DNA of 42,536 nt from assembly GCA_026645935.1 (NCBI GenBank), contig JAPKMP010000027.1, positions 1-42,536 on the forward strand. Direction: 5' to 3'. Below, in pieces: positions 25,454 through 34,038 of this stretch; within the stretch, counting starts at the first letter, position 1, and every line of letters starts with the position of its first letter. The notes below the pieces were generated by a model. That model had not been told where the DNA came from. It did no database searches and was given only the letters and a program-made list of their open reading frames with translations. This DNA comes from Candidatus Villigracilaceae bacterium. Its GTDB lineage: Bacteria; Chloroflexota; Anaerolineae; Anaerolineales; Villigracilaceae. The position numbers and the translations under genes are program-made.

Positions 25454-26256
25454 GAACGCAGTCTCAGCCTTGCTACGATGACGGCGGGTATTTCGCTGAA
25501 TTTTCCTCCCCAGCCAAGAGGGGTGGCTTGCGGCGCGTTCGGCGGGAAGGCGCGTTCTTCGAAACCGTCGAGGACAAATCCATTTTGAAAACCGAGGTTG
25601 AGGTAATACTGAAGCGGGCGTTCAAAATAGATCTGCGGCTTGGGCTGGTTTCGCAAGGCGAGTCCTCGCGCAGAGTAGGTGGTCATGTAGCGTGAAACTT
25701 TGACCGAATACACGGTTTTTATCTCGCCATCGTCCATTTCTTCGACGACATGCATGCCTGAGGCATTATTGAAACAAGGATGTGTGATGGAGAAAACGAA
25801 CCCCCCGCGGGGTTTGAGCAGTTTTGGCAAGGCGCGGAAGAGCGGCTCGATGTCGGCCATGTCGAATAGCGCCATGTTGGAAAGGGCGGAGTCGAAGGGG
25901 GCGAGGGGTTGGAGTATGGCAAGGAGTTGGGATTCGTTCGTGGCGTCGAGGACGTGGTAGGAGATTAGCGACCGGAGATTGGATGTACGGTTTTTGGCGT
26001 ATTCGATCAACTTGGATGAGAAATCGAAGGCGGTGACTTGCGCTTCCAATTCCGCGAGGCGGCGGGCGGTGAGTCCGTTCCCACAGGCAATATCCAGGAT
26101 ATGGTCGCCCGGGTTTGGGTCAAGAAAAGAAGCGAGCGTGGGCCAGCAGAGGATGTTGAAAAAATCATTGCCTTCATCGCCCATGCGTTTATCCCAAATT
26201 TCAGCGTTGTCCTCCCAGGCTTCACGAGTTTCTTTGTTTAGCTGGCTTCCGCTCAT
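25450..26256 (-). CDS. Class I SAM-dependent methyltransferase
   Basis: A 268-residue methyltransferase from the ATG at 26256, which overlaps the preceding stop as ATGA; a TTG 12 bases upstream is possible but weaker. SAM-binding motif I is ILDIACGNGLTARRLAEL, with an acidic residue ending strand 2 (VTAFDFSS), motif II-like DATNES and motif III-like KPRGGFVFSITHPCF. The ending LGWGGKFSEIPAVIVARLRL is frequent in small-molecule methyltransferases. The substrate is unknown. The tight three-gene run with the MBL-fold protein and the MFS transporter suggests a shared small-molecule task, which is inference. Confidence 0.85.
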   Translation of the reverse strand: MSGSQLNKETREAWEDNAEIWDKRMGDEGNDFFNILCWPTLASFLDPNPGDHILDIACGNGLTARRLAELEAQVTAFDFSSKLIEYAKNRTSNLRSLISYHVLDATNESQLLAILQPLAPFDSALSNMALFDMADIEPLFRALPKLLKPRGGFVFSITHPCFNNASGMHVVEEMDDGEIKTVYSVKVSRYMTTYSARGLALRNQPKPQIYFERPLQYYLNLGFQNGFVLDGFEERAFPPNAPQATPLGWGGKFSEIPAVIVARLRLRS

Positions 26257-27008
26257 TTCATCTCCCAAATTTCATGATCTTCGAAAAATTTCCGATACAT
26301 GTGACTCGCGGTCAGGGTAATTTCGGGATGGGACTTGGCAAAGTCGCGCAGGCGGGGCCAGTGCGAGCCGAGGAAGAGACGTATTACCCAATCCGGCGCG
26401 ATGTTGTTCTCGATGTCCACGCCCGCGTCGGCGACGTGAAAAAGCCAGCCCTTATCGGTCTTGATCGCCAGCCCGCAATGACCGTAGGAATGTCCGTAAA
26501 GAGGGATCAAATACATCTCCGGCATGAACGGCAGGCAAATGGAGTCGAAATCATACCATTTTGAATCGACCTCATATAGTGAAAGTTCCGGTTTATGGGC
26601 GAGATCGCGCGGGATGTAAGCGGCCTTGCTCCAGTGAAGGATCTGTTTGTTCGTAAATGCGTCATACTCGCGTTTGTGAATGTGAACCCTGGCATGAGGG
26701 AAGTCGGGCAGTCCGCCACAGTGGTCGAAATGCATGTGGGTCAGGACGATGTCGCGAATATCTTCGGGTTTGCAGCCGAGTCGCCGCACTTGATGAACTG
26801 CCGCCTCCTGAGGGTTGAAGGGCATGACAGTGATGACGCGGAAGAAATTTGTGAACCGGGTTGGATTCGAGTAATCCTGCAATCCCGGTCCTGTATCGGC
26901 AAGCACGAGACCTTGATCCGTTTCGATGAGCAGGCAGAGGGTGCCGGTCTCCATTTTGGGCGAAAAGCGGGAGTTGCACGTGAAGCAGTTGAGGTAGTGG
27001 ATGGTCAT
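26253..27008 (-). CDS. Metallo-beta-lactamase-fold hydrolase
   Basis: A 251-residue MBL-fold enzyme. The dinuclear zinc motif is LTHMHFDHCGG; further ligands are likely His in YGHSYGH and Asp in HVADAGVD. The N-terminus ETGTLCLLIETDQGLVLADTG gives the first sheet. It resembles N-acyl homoserine lactonases of the AiiA type in spacing but could equally be another lactonase or hydrolase. Start at ATG 27008; a GTG further up at 27056 gives 16 more residues and is not conserved in type. It leads a run of three overlapping genes with the methyltransferase and MFS transporter. Confidence 0.85.
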   Translation of the reverse strand: MTIHYLNCFTCNSRFSPKMETGTLCLLIETDQGLVLADTGPGLQDYSNPTRFTNFFRVITVMPFNPQEAAVHQVRRLGCKPEDIRDIVLTHMHFDHCGGLPDFPHARVHIHKREYDAFTNKQILHWSKAAYIPRDLAHKPELSLYEVDSKWYDFDSICLPFMPEMYLIPLYGHSYGHCGLAIKTDKGWLFHVADAGVDIENNIAPDWVIRLFLGSHWPRLRDFAKSHPEITLTASHMYRKFFEDHEIWEMK

Positions 27009-27205
27009 GGGAGGGTGGTAAATGGCGATGAGCGATACAGAAAACGCAAGACGCACAGCGCGAGGTGGAGATGGCTGCAGCCGCTATTATTAAATCGGCA
27101 GGGAAAGGATTTACCGAATCATCATTATGTACTGTGCAGGATTATCAATGATGATTTTGATTTAGGCAAGGCGGCGCAGTAAAAAATATTCACAGGTCAA
27201 AAAGA

Positions 27206-27233
27206 TTGACACTCCGGCGGACCATAGTATAAA
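27206..27233 (+). promoter_or_regulatory. Sigma70-type promoter for speD
   Basis: TTGACA (27206-27211) and TATAAA (27228-27233) with a 16-base spacer. Transcription would start near 27240, giving a leader of about 110 bases. From 27009 to 27205, upstream of the promoter, I see no gene. Confidence 0.7.
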
Positions 27234-27310
27234 TGCGGGAACAGAGTCTGCTCGAAGACGGTTCCATTTGTTACTCAGGGATACATCCTGCGGATCAATG
27301 GGAAGGGTTT

Positions 27311-27349
27311 CCGGGCGGGTTCTTTACTTTTTAACACCCGGAGGTGTGA
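27311..27349 (+). promoter_or_regulatory. Hairpin touching the speD ribosome-binding site
   Basis: CCGGG at 27311-27315 pairs with CCCGG at 27337-27341; an alternative inner pairing is CGGGTT with AACACCCG. The 3' arm shares its last two G residues with the GGAGG site at 27340-27344. Translation of speD could be affected by this fold. No known SAM or polyamine riboswitch is recognised. Confidence 0.4.
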
Positions 27350-27733
27350 ATGAACGCTAGTTTGAAATTGGGAGAGCATTACATTTTCGACCTCTCCGAC
27401 TGCAACCGCGAGATCCTCATGGACGGCGAGCGCTCCTACGCGCTGTTTGCCCAGGCTGTTCGTGATAGCGGACTGACAGTCGTGGATGAAGGATTTTATA
27501 AATTCAGCCCGCACGGATTTACCTGTTTCATGCTCCTGGCGGAATCGCATGCGAGCCTACATGCCTGGCCCGAACACAATTACTGCGCCATCGACCTGTT
27601 CACCTGCGCGCTCGGGCAGGACTTCATGCCCCTACTCATGCGCCTAAAGCAAGCATTCGGCGCGGATGATTTTTCCGTGCGAAAACTCGACCGCGAAGCG
27701 TCTGTAGAAACGAAAATGCCGGTTGCGGTATAA
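27350..27733 (+). CDS. speD: S-adenosylmethionine decarboxylase proenzyme
   Basis: A 127-residue bacterial (class 1B) AdoMet decarboxylase. It makes decarboxylated SAM, the aminopropyl donor for spermidine. The self-cleavage site is in LLAESHASLHAWPE: cleavage between Glu65 and Ser66 would create the pyruvoyl group from Ser66. His71 and Cys86 stand at +5 and +20 from it, as in the well-studied Thermotoga enzyme. Strong GGAGG site 6 bases before the ATG. It is followed by speE after 55 bases that hold a palindromic repeat. Confidence 0.95.
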   Translation: MNASLKLGEHYIFDLSDCNREILMDGERSYALFAQAVRDSGLTVVDEGFYKFSPHGFTCFMLLAESHASLHAWPEHNYCAIDLFTCALGQDFMPLLMRLKQAFGADDFSVRKLDREASVETKMPVAV

Positions 27734-27736
27734 AGG

Positions 27737-27776
27737 ATAAGACCTGACAGGTTTTCTAAATCCTGTCAGATCTTAT
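27737..27776. repeat. AGACCTGACAGG palindromic repeat between speD and speE
   Basis: ATAAGACCTGACAGG (27737-27751) pairs with CCTGTCAGATCTTAT with one mismatch, around TTTTCTAAAT. It is a dispersed repeat rather than a terminator; a related core lies in the helicase-like gene at 9205. The speD-speE message probably runs through it. Confidence 0.75.
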
Positions 27777-27788
27777 AATAAGGAATAT

Positions 27789-28619
27789 ATGAGCATCTGG
27801 TTTACGGAAGAATTACATCCATATTACCGCAAGGGCATCCGTGTCAAACGGGTTCTTGCCGATGAGCAGACGAAATACCAACATCTGCAAATCGTCGAGA
27901 CCGAGTTCTTCGGCAACGCCATGATCCTCGATGGAATCATCCAACTTACCGAACGCGACAATATGGGTTATCACGAGATGATCGTCCATGTGCCGATGCT
28001 GGCTGTAGGGAAACCGAAACGGGTGCTCATCGTCGGCGGTGGAGATGGCGGCTCGTTGAAGCAAGTATTACGATACCCTTCGGTGGAGGAAGCCGTCGTC
28101 TGTGAATTGGATCAGCGTGTGGTGGACCTTTCCCGTGAATTTTTCACTGCCTCGTTCGGGGACCCGTGGTCTGATTCCCGTGCCAGGCTGCTCGTCCGGG
28201 ACGCGTTTGGCTACCTCGAGGAAAACTCCGGTCAATTCGATGTCATCATCTCGGACACGACCGATCCCATCGGCATGGCGGAGCGGTTGTTTTCGGACGA
28301 ATTCCAAAAATTGATGGTGCGAGCTTTGATTTCCGGCGGCGCGGCGGCGACCCAATGTGAACAGCCGTTTTTCGATGCCGAACTGATTAAGATCATTTAT
28401 CGATCCGCTAAAAATCTTGTCACGAATCCCGCTTATTACTACGCCAATATTCCCACCTACCCCGGCGGCGGGATCGGCTTCATGTACGTCTCGGATACGC
28501 CCTGGGAGAACGGCTTGAAAACGCCGTATCCGCCCGGCGAGAATCAATATCTCAACCCTGAAATCCACAAGGCGGCGTTTGCCCTGCCCGAATTTTTCAG
28601 GAAAGAACTGTATGGTTGA
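27789..28619 (+). CDS. speE: Spermidine synthase
   Basis: A 276-residue aminopropyltransferase that transfers the aminopropyl group of decarboxylated SAM to putrescine. Motifs: GYHEMIVHVPM, the dcSAM-binding VLIVGGGDGGSLKQVLRY, acidic ELDQRVVD after strand 2, and the catalytic segment DVIISDTTDPIGMAERLF. Length is usual. Starts after an AGGAA site. Together with speD this gives spermidine from putrescine; genes for putrescine are not in the window. Confidence 0.96.
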   Translation: MSIWFTEELHPYYRKGIRVKRVLADEQTKYQHLQIVETEFFGNAMILDGIIQLTERDNMGYHEMIVHVPMLAVGKPKRVLIVGGGDGGSLKQVLRYPSVEEAVVCELDQRVVDLSREFFTASFGDPWSDSRARLLVRDAFGYLEENSGQFDVIISDTTDPIGMAERLFSDEFQKLMVRALISGGAAATQCEQPFFDAELIKIIYRSAKNLVTNPAYYYANIPTYPGGGIGFMYVSDTPWENGLKTPYPPGENQYLNPEIHKAAFALPEFFRKELYG

Positions 28620-28621
28620 TG

Positions 28622-28653
28622 AAAATCTCCGGAAAGCCGGAGATTTTTCTTTT
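28622..28653 (+). terminator. Rho-independent terminator of speDE
   Basis: AAAATCTCCGG at 28622-28632 pairs perfectly with CCGGAGATTTT at 28637-28647 around AAAG, followed by a T-rich tail. It lies directly after speE. Confidence 0.92.
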
Positions 28654-28684
28654 AATGATGTTTTCTTTTGTCATGATTTTCAAA

Positions 28685-28712
28685 TTGAATCAAGTTCACG
28701 CCGTGCTATAGT
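28685..28712 (+). promoter_or_regulatory. Probable sigma70 promoter of secreted protein gene
   Basis: TTGAAT (28685-28690) and TATAGT (28707-28712) with a 16-base spacer, about 40 bases before the ATG at 28753. Confidence 0.5.
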
Positions 28713-28752
28713 AATAGCAGACGGGCGCGCAAGCCCGCCGTGTTGAGGTTCC

Positions 28753-31700
28753 ATGAAGACCCTAGCCCATTCCAAATATTTTCATCGCCCGGCTTTCATT
28801 ATTCTGGTCGGATGTATCATCTCATCATTGCTGACACCTGTCAGTGGAGCGAGCGCCAGCCCTGCAATCGCATTCAGCCAGATCTCTTTCATTCCGAATA
28901 TCGAGACTGCGGGAATCGTCGTCAACGGCGCGGGGCTTCCCTCGACGGCCCAGTTACAATTCCGCGGCATCGGCGAAGCAAACTGGCGGACGGGGCACAA
29001 CCTGCTGCGAATCAAAGATGGACGGCTGGTTGGAAGTCTTTTCAACCTTTCCCCATCGACCGCTTATGAAGTCCGGGTTTCGGACGCGACGGGAGCAATC
29101 GCAGGGACGTTCACCACCCAGGCGGACGAACTGGTTTTCGCGCCAACGAACATCATTTACGTCAACGATGACGCGCCCGCAGGCGGAGATGGTTCGTTCG
29201 CCGCACCGTTCAAAACGATTCAAGAGGGAGTCAATCGCGCCACGCCCGGGACTCAGGTATTGGTTGCAGATGGTTTGTATAAAGAGTCAGTCACTTTTCC
29301 GGCTTCGGGGATGCCGGGGAATTGGATTCAAGTCAAAGCGGAGGGCGGAGGCGCGATCCTCGACGGGTCGGATGTCATCAGCCCCGATGCATGGACAGCG
29401 CACGAGGCGAAATCCTTTGTCTATTTTACGAAGATCGGGTATTGGATCAAATATCTCGCTCGTGACGGCAAGCGTATGTATCAATACGACGACCTGCAGG
29501 GCTTGTTCGAAGCGCGGGGGCATAACAACATTTCGATCAGCGAAGGCTGGTATTACGACCCGACCACCGGGCGGCTGTATGTGCGCATTCAGCGCGAACC
29601 GAATAAATACACCTGGAACCTGCCCATCTTCAACCGGGCATTTTATGTGGACGGGCGCGATTGGATCTGGATCGAAGGCTTCGAGATGCGCTATTACGGC
29701 ACAGGGTATGGATGCGGCGCGTGTTTGAAGGACGCTTCGCATATCGTTGTTCGCAGGAACAGAATCCATAACCTGCAAAACCCGGTGTTCTTGGAATGGT
29801 CGGGCGTGGAAGGGCGGGGGGACGATACACGGATCGAGTTCAACGAAATGTATGATGCGCCGAATGGCGACTGGGCATGGAACGCCGTCAAGGGAACTTC
29901 GATGGAATCGATCGCGGTCGTGTTGCGGGGTCATAACGGCGCGATCGTGCGCGGGAATACCATCCATCATTATTTCAACGGCATCTATACCAGCTCGTCC
30001 GCCGCGCTGGATAACCCCGGCGTGATGTTCGACGCGGACATTTACAACAACCGCATCTACGCCATCGGCGACGACGCCTTCGAGCCCGAAGGGACCTGCG
30101 TCAACCACCGCTTCCGGAACAACACGATCGATTCGATGCTTGTGGGGATCTCCCTTGCGCCCATAACCATGGGACCGGTCTGGGTTCTGAGGAATACATT
30201 CACGAATTACACAGGCAGGAGCGTCAAATGGGATCGCGGATCGGACGGCTGGGTTCTGATGTATCACAACACAAGCTGGACGAACCACGCCGCGCCGAAT
30301 TCATTGGAATTCATCCGCACTGTAAGCAATTCGATCATGCGCAACAATATCTTTCAAGGCGGCATCTATTCCGTCGAAGCGCGCAATCCCGGTTCAATCG
30401 GGCACGATTGGAATTACGATAACTGGTATACGACCAGCAGCGGTTATCATTTCAAATGGGAAGGGCTGGATTACGCCAGGATCGATCAATTCTGCCGCGC
30501 ATCCGGTTTGGAATGTAACGGGCACGAAGGCGCGCCAGGCTTGGCGAATCCTCCGGGCGATCTCTCGCTTTTACAAAATAGCCCGAATATCGACCGCGGC
30601 ACTCTCGTGCCCGGCATCAATGACATATTCTTCGGGTCCGCGCCGGACCTGGGCGCAATCGAATCGTATTTCAACACAATGCCTGTCGTCGCATCGGTCA
30701 CGCGTGTGGATGGAAACCCCAACGGTTCGGCGGCGGTTAATTTCAAGATTGCATTTTCCAAACCTGTCACCGGCGTGGATGCGGCGGATTTCACTTTGTC
30801 CGTTGATCCATCCATCGCAGGCGCATCCATTGTCAATGTTTCGGCGGTTTCCGATTCTGTTTTCAATGTGACGGCGAATACGGGCTCCGGCAGTGGAAAC
30901 CTGCGGCTGGATGTGCTGGACGACGATTCGATTCGCGACTCGGCAGGGATTCCATTGGGGGGCTTTGGCGTGGGAAATGGAAATTTCAACGCAGGTGAAT
31001 CCTATTCCATGGATAAAACCCTGCCCGCGGTCAGCGGAATATTTCGGGTCGACCCAACACCCAACAACATGGATTTGATCCACTTCACTGTTAATTTCAC
31101 CGAAGAGGTCACTGGCGTGGATGCAGGCGATTTCGTTTTTACTGCCACCGGTTCGATTACCAATTACTCGATCACAGAAGTTCTCGGCTCGGGCAATCAA
31201 TACTCGGTCACAGCCAGCACGGGAACCGGCGATGGAACGCTGCGCCTCGATTTCCTGGATAACGACAGCGTCCTCGATGGGACATCCCTGCCACTGGGTG
31301 GAATCGGTTTTGGGAACGGGAATTTCACCGCTGGCGAGACGTATGTGATTAACAAGACAGCCCCCGGCGTGACCTCGATCCTGCGCGCCGACCCAAGTCC
31401 GACCGCCGCTGCAAGTGTGCGATTCACCGTCAAATTCACCGAGCCCGTCACCGGTGTGAATGCGGCTGATTTCGCACTGACAGTCAACGACTTGAGCGAG
31501 GCGGCGATAGCCTCCGTAACCGGTTTTGATTCGGATTATACAGTTATGGTCAATACGGGGAATGGGAACGGTTCGATCCGCCTCGACCTACTGGATGACG
31601 ATAGTATTCTCGACGCCGCCTCGACGCCATTGGGCGGCGCGGGCTTGGGCAATGCGAATTTTTACAACGGCGAGACTTATGTTATCGACCGGGCTACTCC

Positions 31701-32289
31701 CGTGATCCAGACAGCAGTTTTTTCTTCGGATGGAGATAACGACGGCTGGGTGATGGAATCGAAAGAAACCAGTAATAAGGGCGGGACGTACAACGCGAAG
31801 GCTGCAACGATCCGGATCGGCGATAATGCGCAGGATAATCAATACCGCGCGATATTGCATTTTCCCACCGCCACCCTGCCGGATAATGCCGTAATTACGC
31901 AGGCGATCCTGACATTGCAGTTGGAGACCATCGTTGGGACGAATCCCTTCCCGACGCATCGAAATATATGGATCGACATACGCCAGGGCGCGTTCGGTAG
32001 TTTCGGTCCGTTTCAGGTCGGCGCATTACAAGCCGCGGATTTTCAAGCACCGGCATCGCTCTACAATGCGGGAACGATTCTGGATAATGCGATCGACGGC
32101 TGGTACTGGTCGAATTTGGATGCGAAGTCCTTCCCCTTCGTCAACCTAAAAGGGGTGACGCAGTTCCGGCTCGGATTCTTAATGGACGATGACGACGACC
32201 GCAAGGATGATTATCTATCCTTCTTCAGCGGGAATTATGGAGTCGCATCCGCCCGCCCGCGATTGACGATCAAATATTACACTCCCTGA
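28753..32289 (+). CDS. Large secreted beta-helix protein with tandem Ig-like repeats
   Basis: An 1178-residue exported protein. Residues 1-36 are a signal peptide (hydrophobic FIILVGCIISSLL, then GASASPA). A fibronectin III-like domain runs to about 120, then a right-handed parallel beta-helix begins at IYVNDDAPAGGDGSFAAPFK (DUF1565-type) and runs to about 630; sugar lyases and glycosidases have this fold. From about 642 to 978 there are three tandem domains of 112-114 residues, each ending in PLGG-GxGNxNFxxGExY. The last 200 residues look like a DNRLRE/CBM-type domain (AVFSSDGDNDGW, RAILHFPTATLPDNAVITQA). No LPXTG or C-terminal membrane anchor is seen. It could bind or cut polysaccharide; catalytic residues are not identified. 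Confidence 0.85.
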   Translation: MKTLAHSKYFHRPAFIILVGCIISSLLTPVSGASASPAIAFSQISFIPNIETAGIVVNGAGLPSTAQLQFRGIGEANWRTGHNLLRIKDGRLVGSLFNLSPSTAYEVRVSDATGAIAGTFTTQADELVFAPTNIIYVNDDAPAGGDGSFAAPFKTIQEGVNRATPGTQVLVADGLYKESVTFPASGMPGNWIQVKAEGGGAILDGSDVISPDAWTAHEAKSFVYFTKIGYWIKYLARDGKRMYQYDDLQGLFEARGHNNISISEGWYYDPTTGRLYVRIQREPNKYTWNLPIFNRAFYVDGRDWIWIEGFEMRYYGTGYGCGACLKDASHIVVRRNRIHNLQNPVFLEWSGVEGRGDDTRIEFNEMYDAPNGDWAWNAVKGTSMESIAVVLRGHNGAIVRGNTIHHYFNGIYTSSSAALDNPGVMFDADIYNNRIYAIGDDAFEPEGTCVNHRFRNNTIDSMLVGISLAPITMGPVWVLRNTFTNYTGRSVKWDRGSDGWVLMYHNTSWTNHAAPNSLEFIRTVSNSIMRNNIFQGGIYSVEARNPGSIGHDWNYDNWYTTSSGYHFKWEGLDYARIDQFCRASGLECNGHEGAPGLANPPGDLSLLQNSPNIDRGTLVPGINDIFFGSAPDLGAIESYFNTMPVVASVTRVDGNPNGSAAVNFKIAFSKPVTGVDAADFTLSVDPSIAGASIVNVSAVSDSVFNVTANTGSGSGNLRLDVLDDDSIRDSAGIPLGGFGVGNGNFNAGESYSMDKTLPAVSGIFRVDPTPNNMDLIHFTVNFTEEVTGVDAGDFVFTATGSITNYSITEVLGSGNQYSVTASTGTGDGTLRLDFLDNDSVLDGTSLPLGGIGFGNGNFTAGETYVINKTAPGVTSILRADPSPTAAASVRFTVKFTEPVTGVNAADFALTVNDLSEAAIASVTGFDSDYTVMVNTGNGNGSIRLDLLDDDSILDAASTPLGGAGLGNANFYNGETYVIDRATPVIQTAVFSSDGDNDGWVMESKETSNKGGTYNAKAATIRIGDNAQDNQYRAILHFPTATLPDNAVITQAILTLQLETIVGTNPFPTHRNIWIDIRQGAFGSFGPFQVGALQAADFQAPASLYNAGTILDNAIDGWYWSNLDAKSFPFVNLKGVTQFRLGFLMDDDDDRKDDYLSFFSGNYGVASARPRLTIKYYTP
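30682..31698 (+). repeat. Three tandem Ig-like domain repeats
   Basis: The conserved junction proline recurs at 30682, 31024, 31363 and 31699, so the three units are 342, 339 and 336 bases long. Each ends with PLGGxGxGNxNF and a GE(S/T)Y motif. The units are diverged at DNA level, so the duplication is old. Confidence 0.85.
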
Positions 32290-32361
32290 GCAGGCGCCTA
32301 AGATCGTTGCAGTAATTTAGAAAGGGGATTCCGGTAATTTTCCACCCATATTAATATTGAA

Positions 32362-33114
32362 TCAATACCGCCCTGCAATTGCCTGCACCATCTGAAAACT
32401 TTGGAAGGCAAGCAGGCCGAACAGGAATGCCATATAAATACTGCCCAGAAAGATAAATCCGAAAACAGCCAGCGTGCCGCCTGCAATGACGGAAATCCAT
32501 AACGAGGTGCGCAAGCCGTTCCACGGATCGCGCTGAATCAGAAAGTAGCGGGTGACATGCCCGCCGTCGAGCGGAAAGACGGGCAGGAGGTTGATGATCC
32601 CCCAAAAGATATTGACCCATAAAAACGTAACGAATATATCGTTAAATACGCCAAACCCCTGAGGCATGATCACAAGCGGGAAGGGGATGAGTCCAAGCAG
32701 GGTAGTGAAAATGATCGTCCCGCCTAGGGCTGCGCCAACAGCAAGGACAAGCCCGGCGAGGGCGAATCCGGCAAACGGTCCGGCAAGCGAGACGAAGATG
32801 TGCTGGTTCGGGGTCAGCCCAACGCTGGTGTATCCGCCCGCCCACGGCACGGATTCGGGGACGGTCAATCCGCCGGTCATGTGCAGGAGAATGTGGGACG
32901 GCTGTCCGTATCTGCGAAAGGCAAAAGCATGTCCCAATTCGTGGATGAGAATGGAAATGAAGACAACCGCCACCCAAACCAAAATCATAAGCGGATGACC
33001 CGAGTTGGCGCCAAGCAGAAGTGCGATCAGCCAGAACAACGGATGAACGCGCACGGGAATCCCGGCGATGGTGAAACGCAGATCGAAGCGGGTGGGGGTT
33101 ACGGATTGAAGCAT
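32362..33114 (-). CDS. Site-2 protease family membrane metalloprotease (M50)
   Basis: A 250-residue integral membrane zinc protease. Zinc ligands are HELGH in ILIHELGHAFAFRRYG and the third ligand Asp in LLPVFPLDGGH. About six hydrophobic segments. Family members cleave proteins within the membrane, often to release regulators; a target cannot be identified. Start at ATG 33114: the 6-residue longer frame would begin upstream of the -10 box, and the ATG is 8 bases after that box. It is divergent from the DUF4129 gene. Confidence 0.93.
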   Translation of the reverse strand: MLQSVTPTRFDLRFTIAGIPVRVHPLFWLIALLLGANSGHPLMILVWVAVVFISILIHELGHAFAFRRYGQPSHILLHMTGGLTVPESVPWAGGYTSVGLTPNQHIFVSLAGPFAGFALAGLVLAVGAALGGTIIFTTLLGLIPFPLVIMPQGFGVFNDIFVTFLWVNIFWGIINLLPVFPLDGGHVTRYFLIQRDPWNGLRTSLWISVIAGGTLAVFGFIFLGSIYMAFLFGLLAFQSFQMVQAIAGRY

Positions 33115-33115
33115 A

Positions 33116-33156
33116 ATACGCGAGTATAACATGTGAAAAAGGAGCGATGGTAGAAT
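33116..33156. promoter_or_regulatory. Divergent promoter, minus and plus strands
   Basis: Minus strand: TG-T-TATACT (33131-33123), an extended -10, 8 bases from the M50 start codon. Plus strand: TG-G-TAGAAT (33148-33156), extended -10, 12 bases from the ATG at 33169. Neither gene has a Shine-Dalgarno site between box and start. The layout is repeated at 37974-38012. Confidence 0.6.
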
Positions 33157-33168
33157 ACCGCCATCCCT

Positions 33169-34038
33169 ATGAAATCTTTTTTCAGCGATAGGTTATGGAT
33201 CATTTTGCTTGCCATCGGGGCGTTTATCGCATTGGTGATCCTCGCTTCAGGCTTGGGGAACATGGAATTTGCTCAACCATTTTCGGTCAGGCTGGACAGA
33301 AGCACCGCTCCACTCGATTTTTCGGGTATCAAACCGGGAAAAGGAACCCTATGGTTTCGTTATCTGGTCCCGGGTTTGTTCCTTGTGATTTTCCTCCTGA
33401 TGCTCGGGCCCGTCCGCCCGCAACGAGGAAATAGCGTGATGAATGCGCTCATGCGCGCGATCGCTTTTATCCTATTCTTTACATTGGTCCTTGGTCCTCT
33501 TGCGCGGCAGGGCGGATTTTTATCCGCAGAGGCATTAGAAGGGATGCCCGCCCCAGGCGCAGGTGAGCTGGGACCAGGCGAATTTTCGCCTCCATCCCTG
33601 ACCTCGGGCTGGGCGTTCTGGATCTCGAGCCTATTCGCCATCGCTTTTGGCTTCGTCCTTCTTTTCGTCCTCAACCGCGCGTTCGACCGTTGGTTCAAAT
33701 CCACTTCGGAGATGAACGAGATAGCGGAGATCGCGCGAACGACATTGGACGATATTTCTGGCATGAATCCATCCAAAAACGCGATCATCCGCTGTTATCT
33801 CGAAATGAACAAGGTGGTGGGTGAAAAACGCGGGGTGGTGCGCGATGCGGCAATGACACCCGCTGAGTTTGCCGCGCGGCTCGAAGGGATGGGTCTTCCG
33901 CGCAGCGCAGTACAAGGATTGACCGATGTGTTCGAGCGCGTACGGTACGGAGGGCAGGATGTCAGCGCGGAGGAGATCGAGGAGGCGAGGCGATGCCTGA
34001 CGGGTATTCTCAAGGCGTGCGGGACGAAAAATCGATAA
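33169..34038 (+). CDS. DUF4129 domain membrane protein
   Basis: A 289-residue protein with about four hydrophobic segments (residues 8-28, 65-83, 90-112 and 145-168) and a C-terminal cytosolic-type DUF4129 domain: AIIRCYLEMNKVVGEKRGVV, TPAEFAARLEGMG and LTDVFERVRYGG are its characteristic steps. DUF4129 proteins accompany MoxR ATPases and DUF58 proteins, as here, and the domain often lies with transglutaminase-like proteins. Start at the ATG just after TAGAAT; a leaderless mRNA is likely. The next gene overlaps by 46 bases. Confidence 0.85.
   Translation: MKSFFSDRLWIILLAIGAFIALVILASGLGNMEFAQPFSVRLDRSTAPLDFSGIKPGKGTLWFRYLVPGLFLVIFLLMLGPVRPQRGNSVMNALMRAIAFILFFTLVLGPLARQGGFLSAEALEGMPAPGAGELGPGEFSPPSLTSGWAFWISSLFAIAFGFVLLFVLNRAFDRWFKSTSEMNEIAEIARTTLDDISGMNPSKNAIIRCYLEMNKVVGEKRGVVRDAAMTPAEFAARLEGMGLPRSAVQGLTDVFERVRYGGQDVSAEEIEEARRCLTGILKACGTKNR

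Noticed and set aside
28844-29728. Alternative frame on the plus strand within the secreted protein gene
   Set aside because: It overlaps the 1178-residue frame, which has a signal peptide and known folds; the alternative is Arg/Ser-rich shadow coding.
29287-30288. Long antisense open frame opposite the secreted beta-helix gene
   Set aside because: No start site, no recognisable domain, and codon bias belongs to the strand of the beta-helix gene; it mirrors that gene's low-stop composition.
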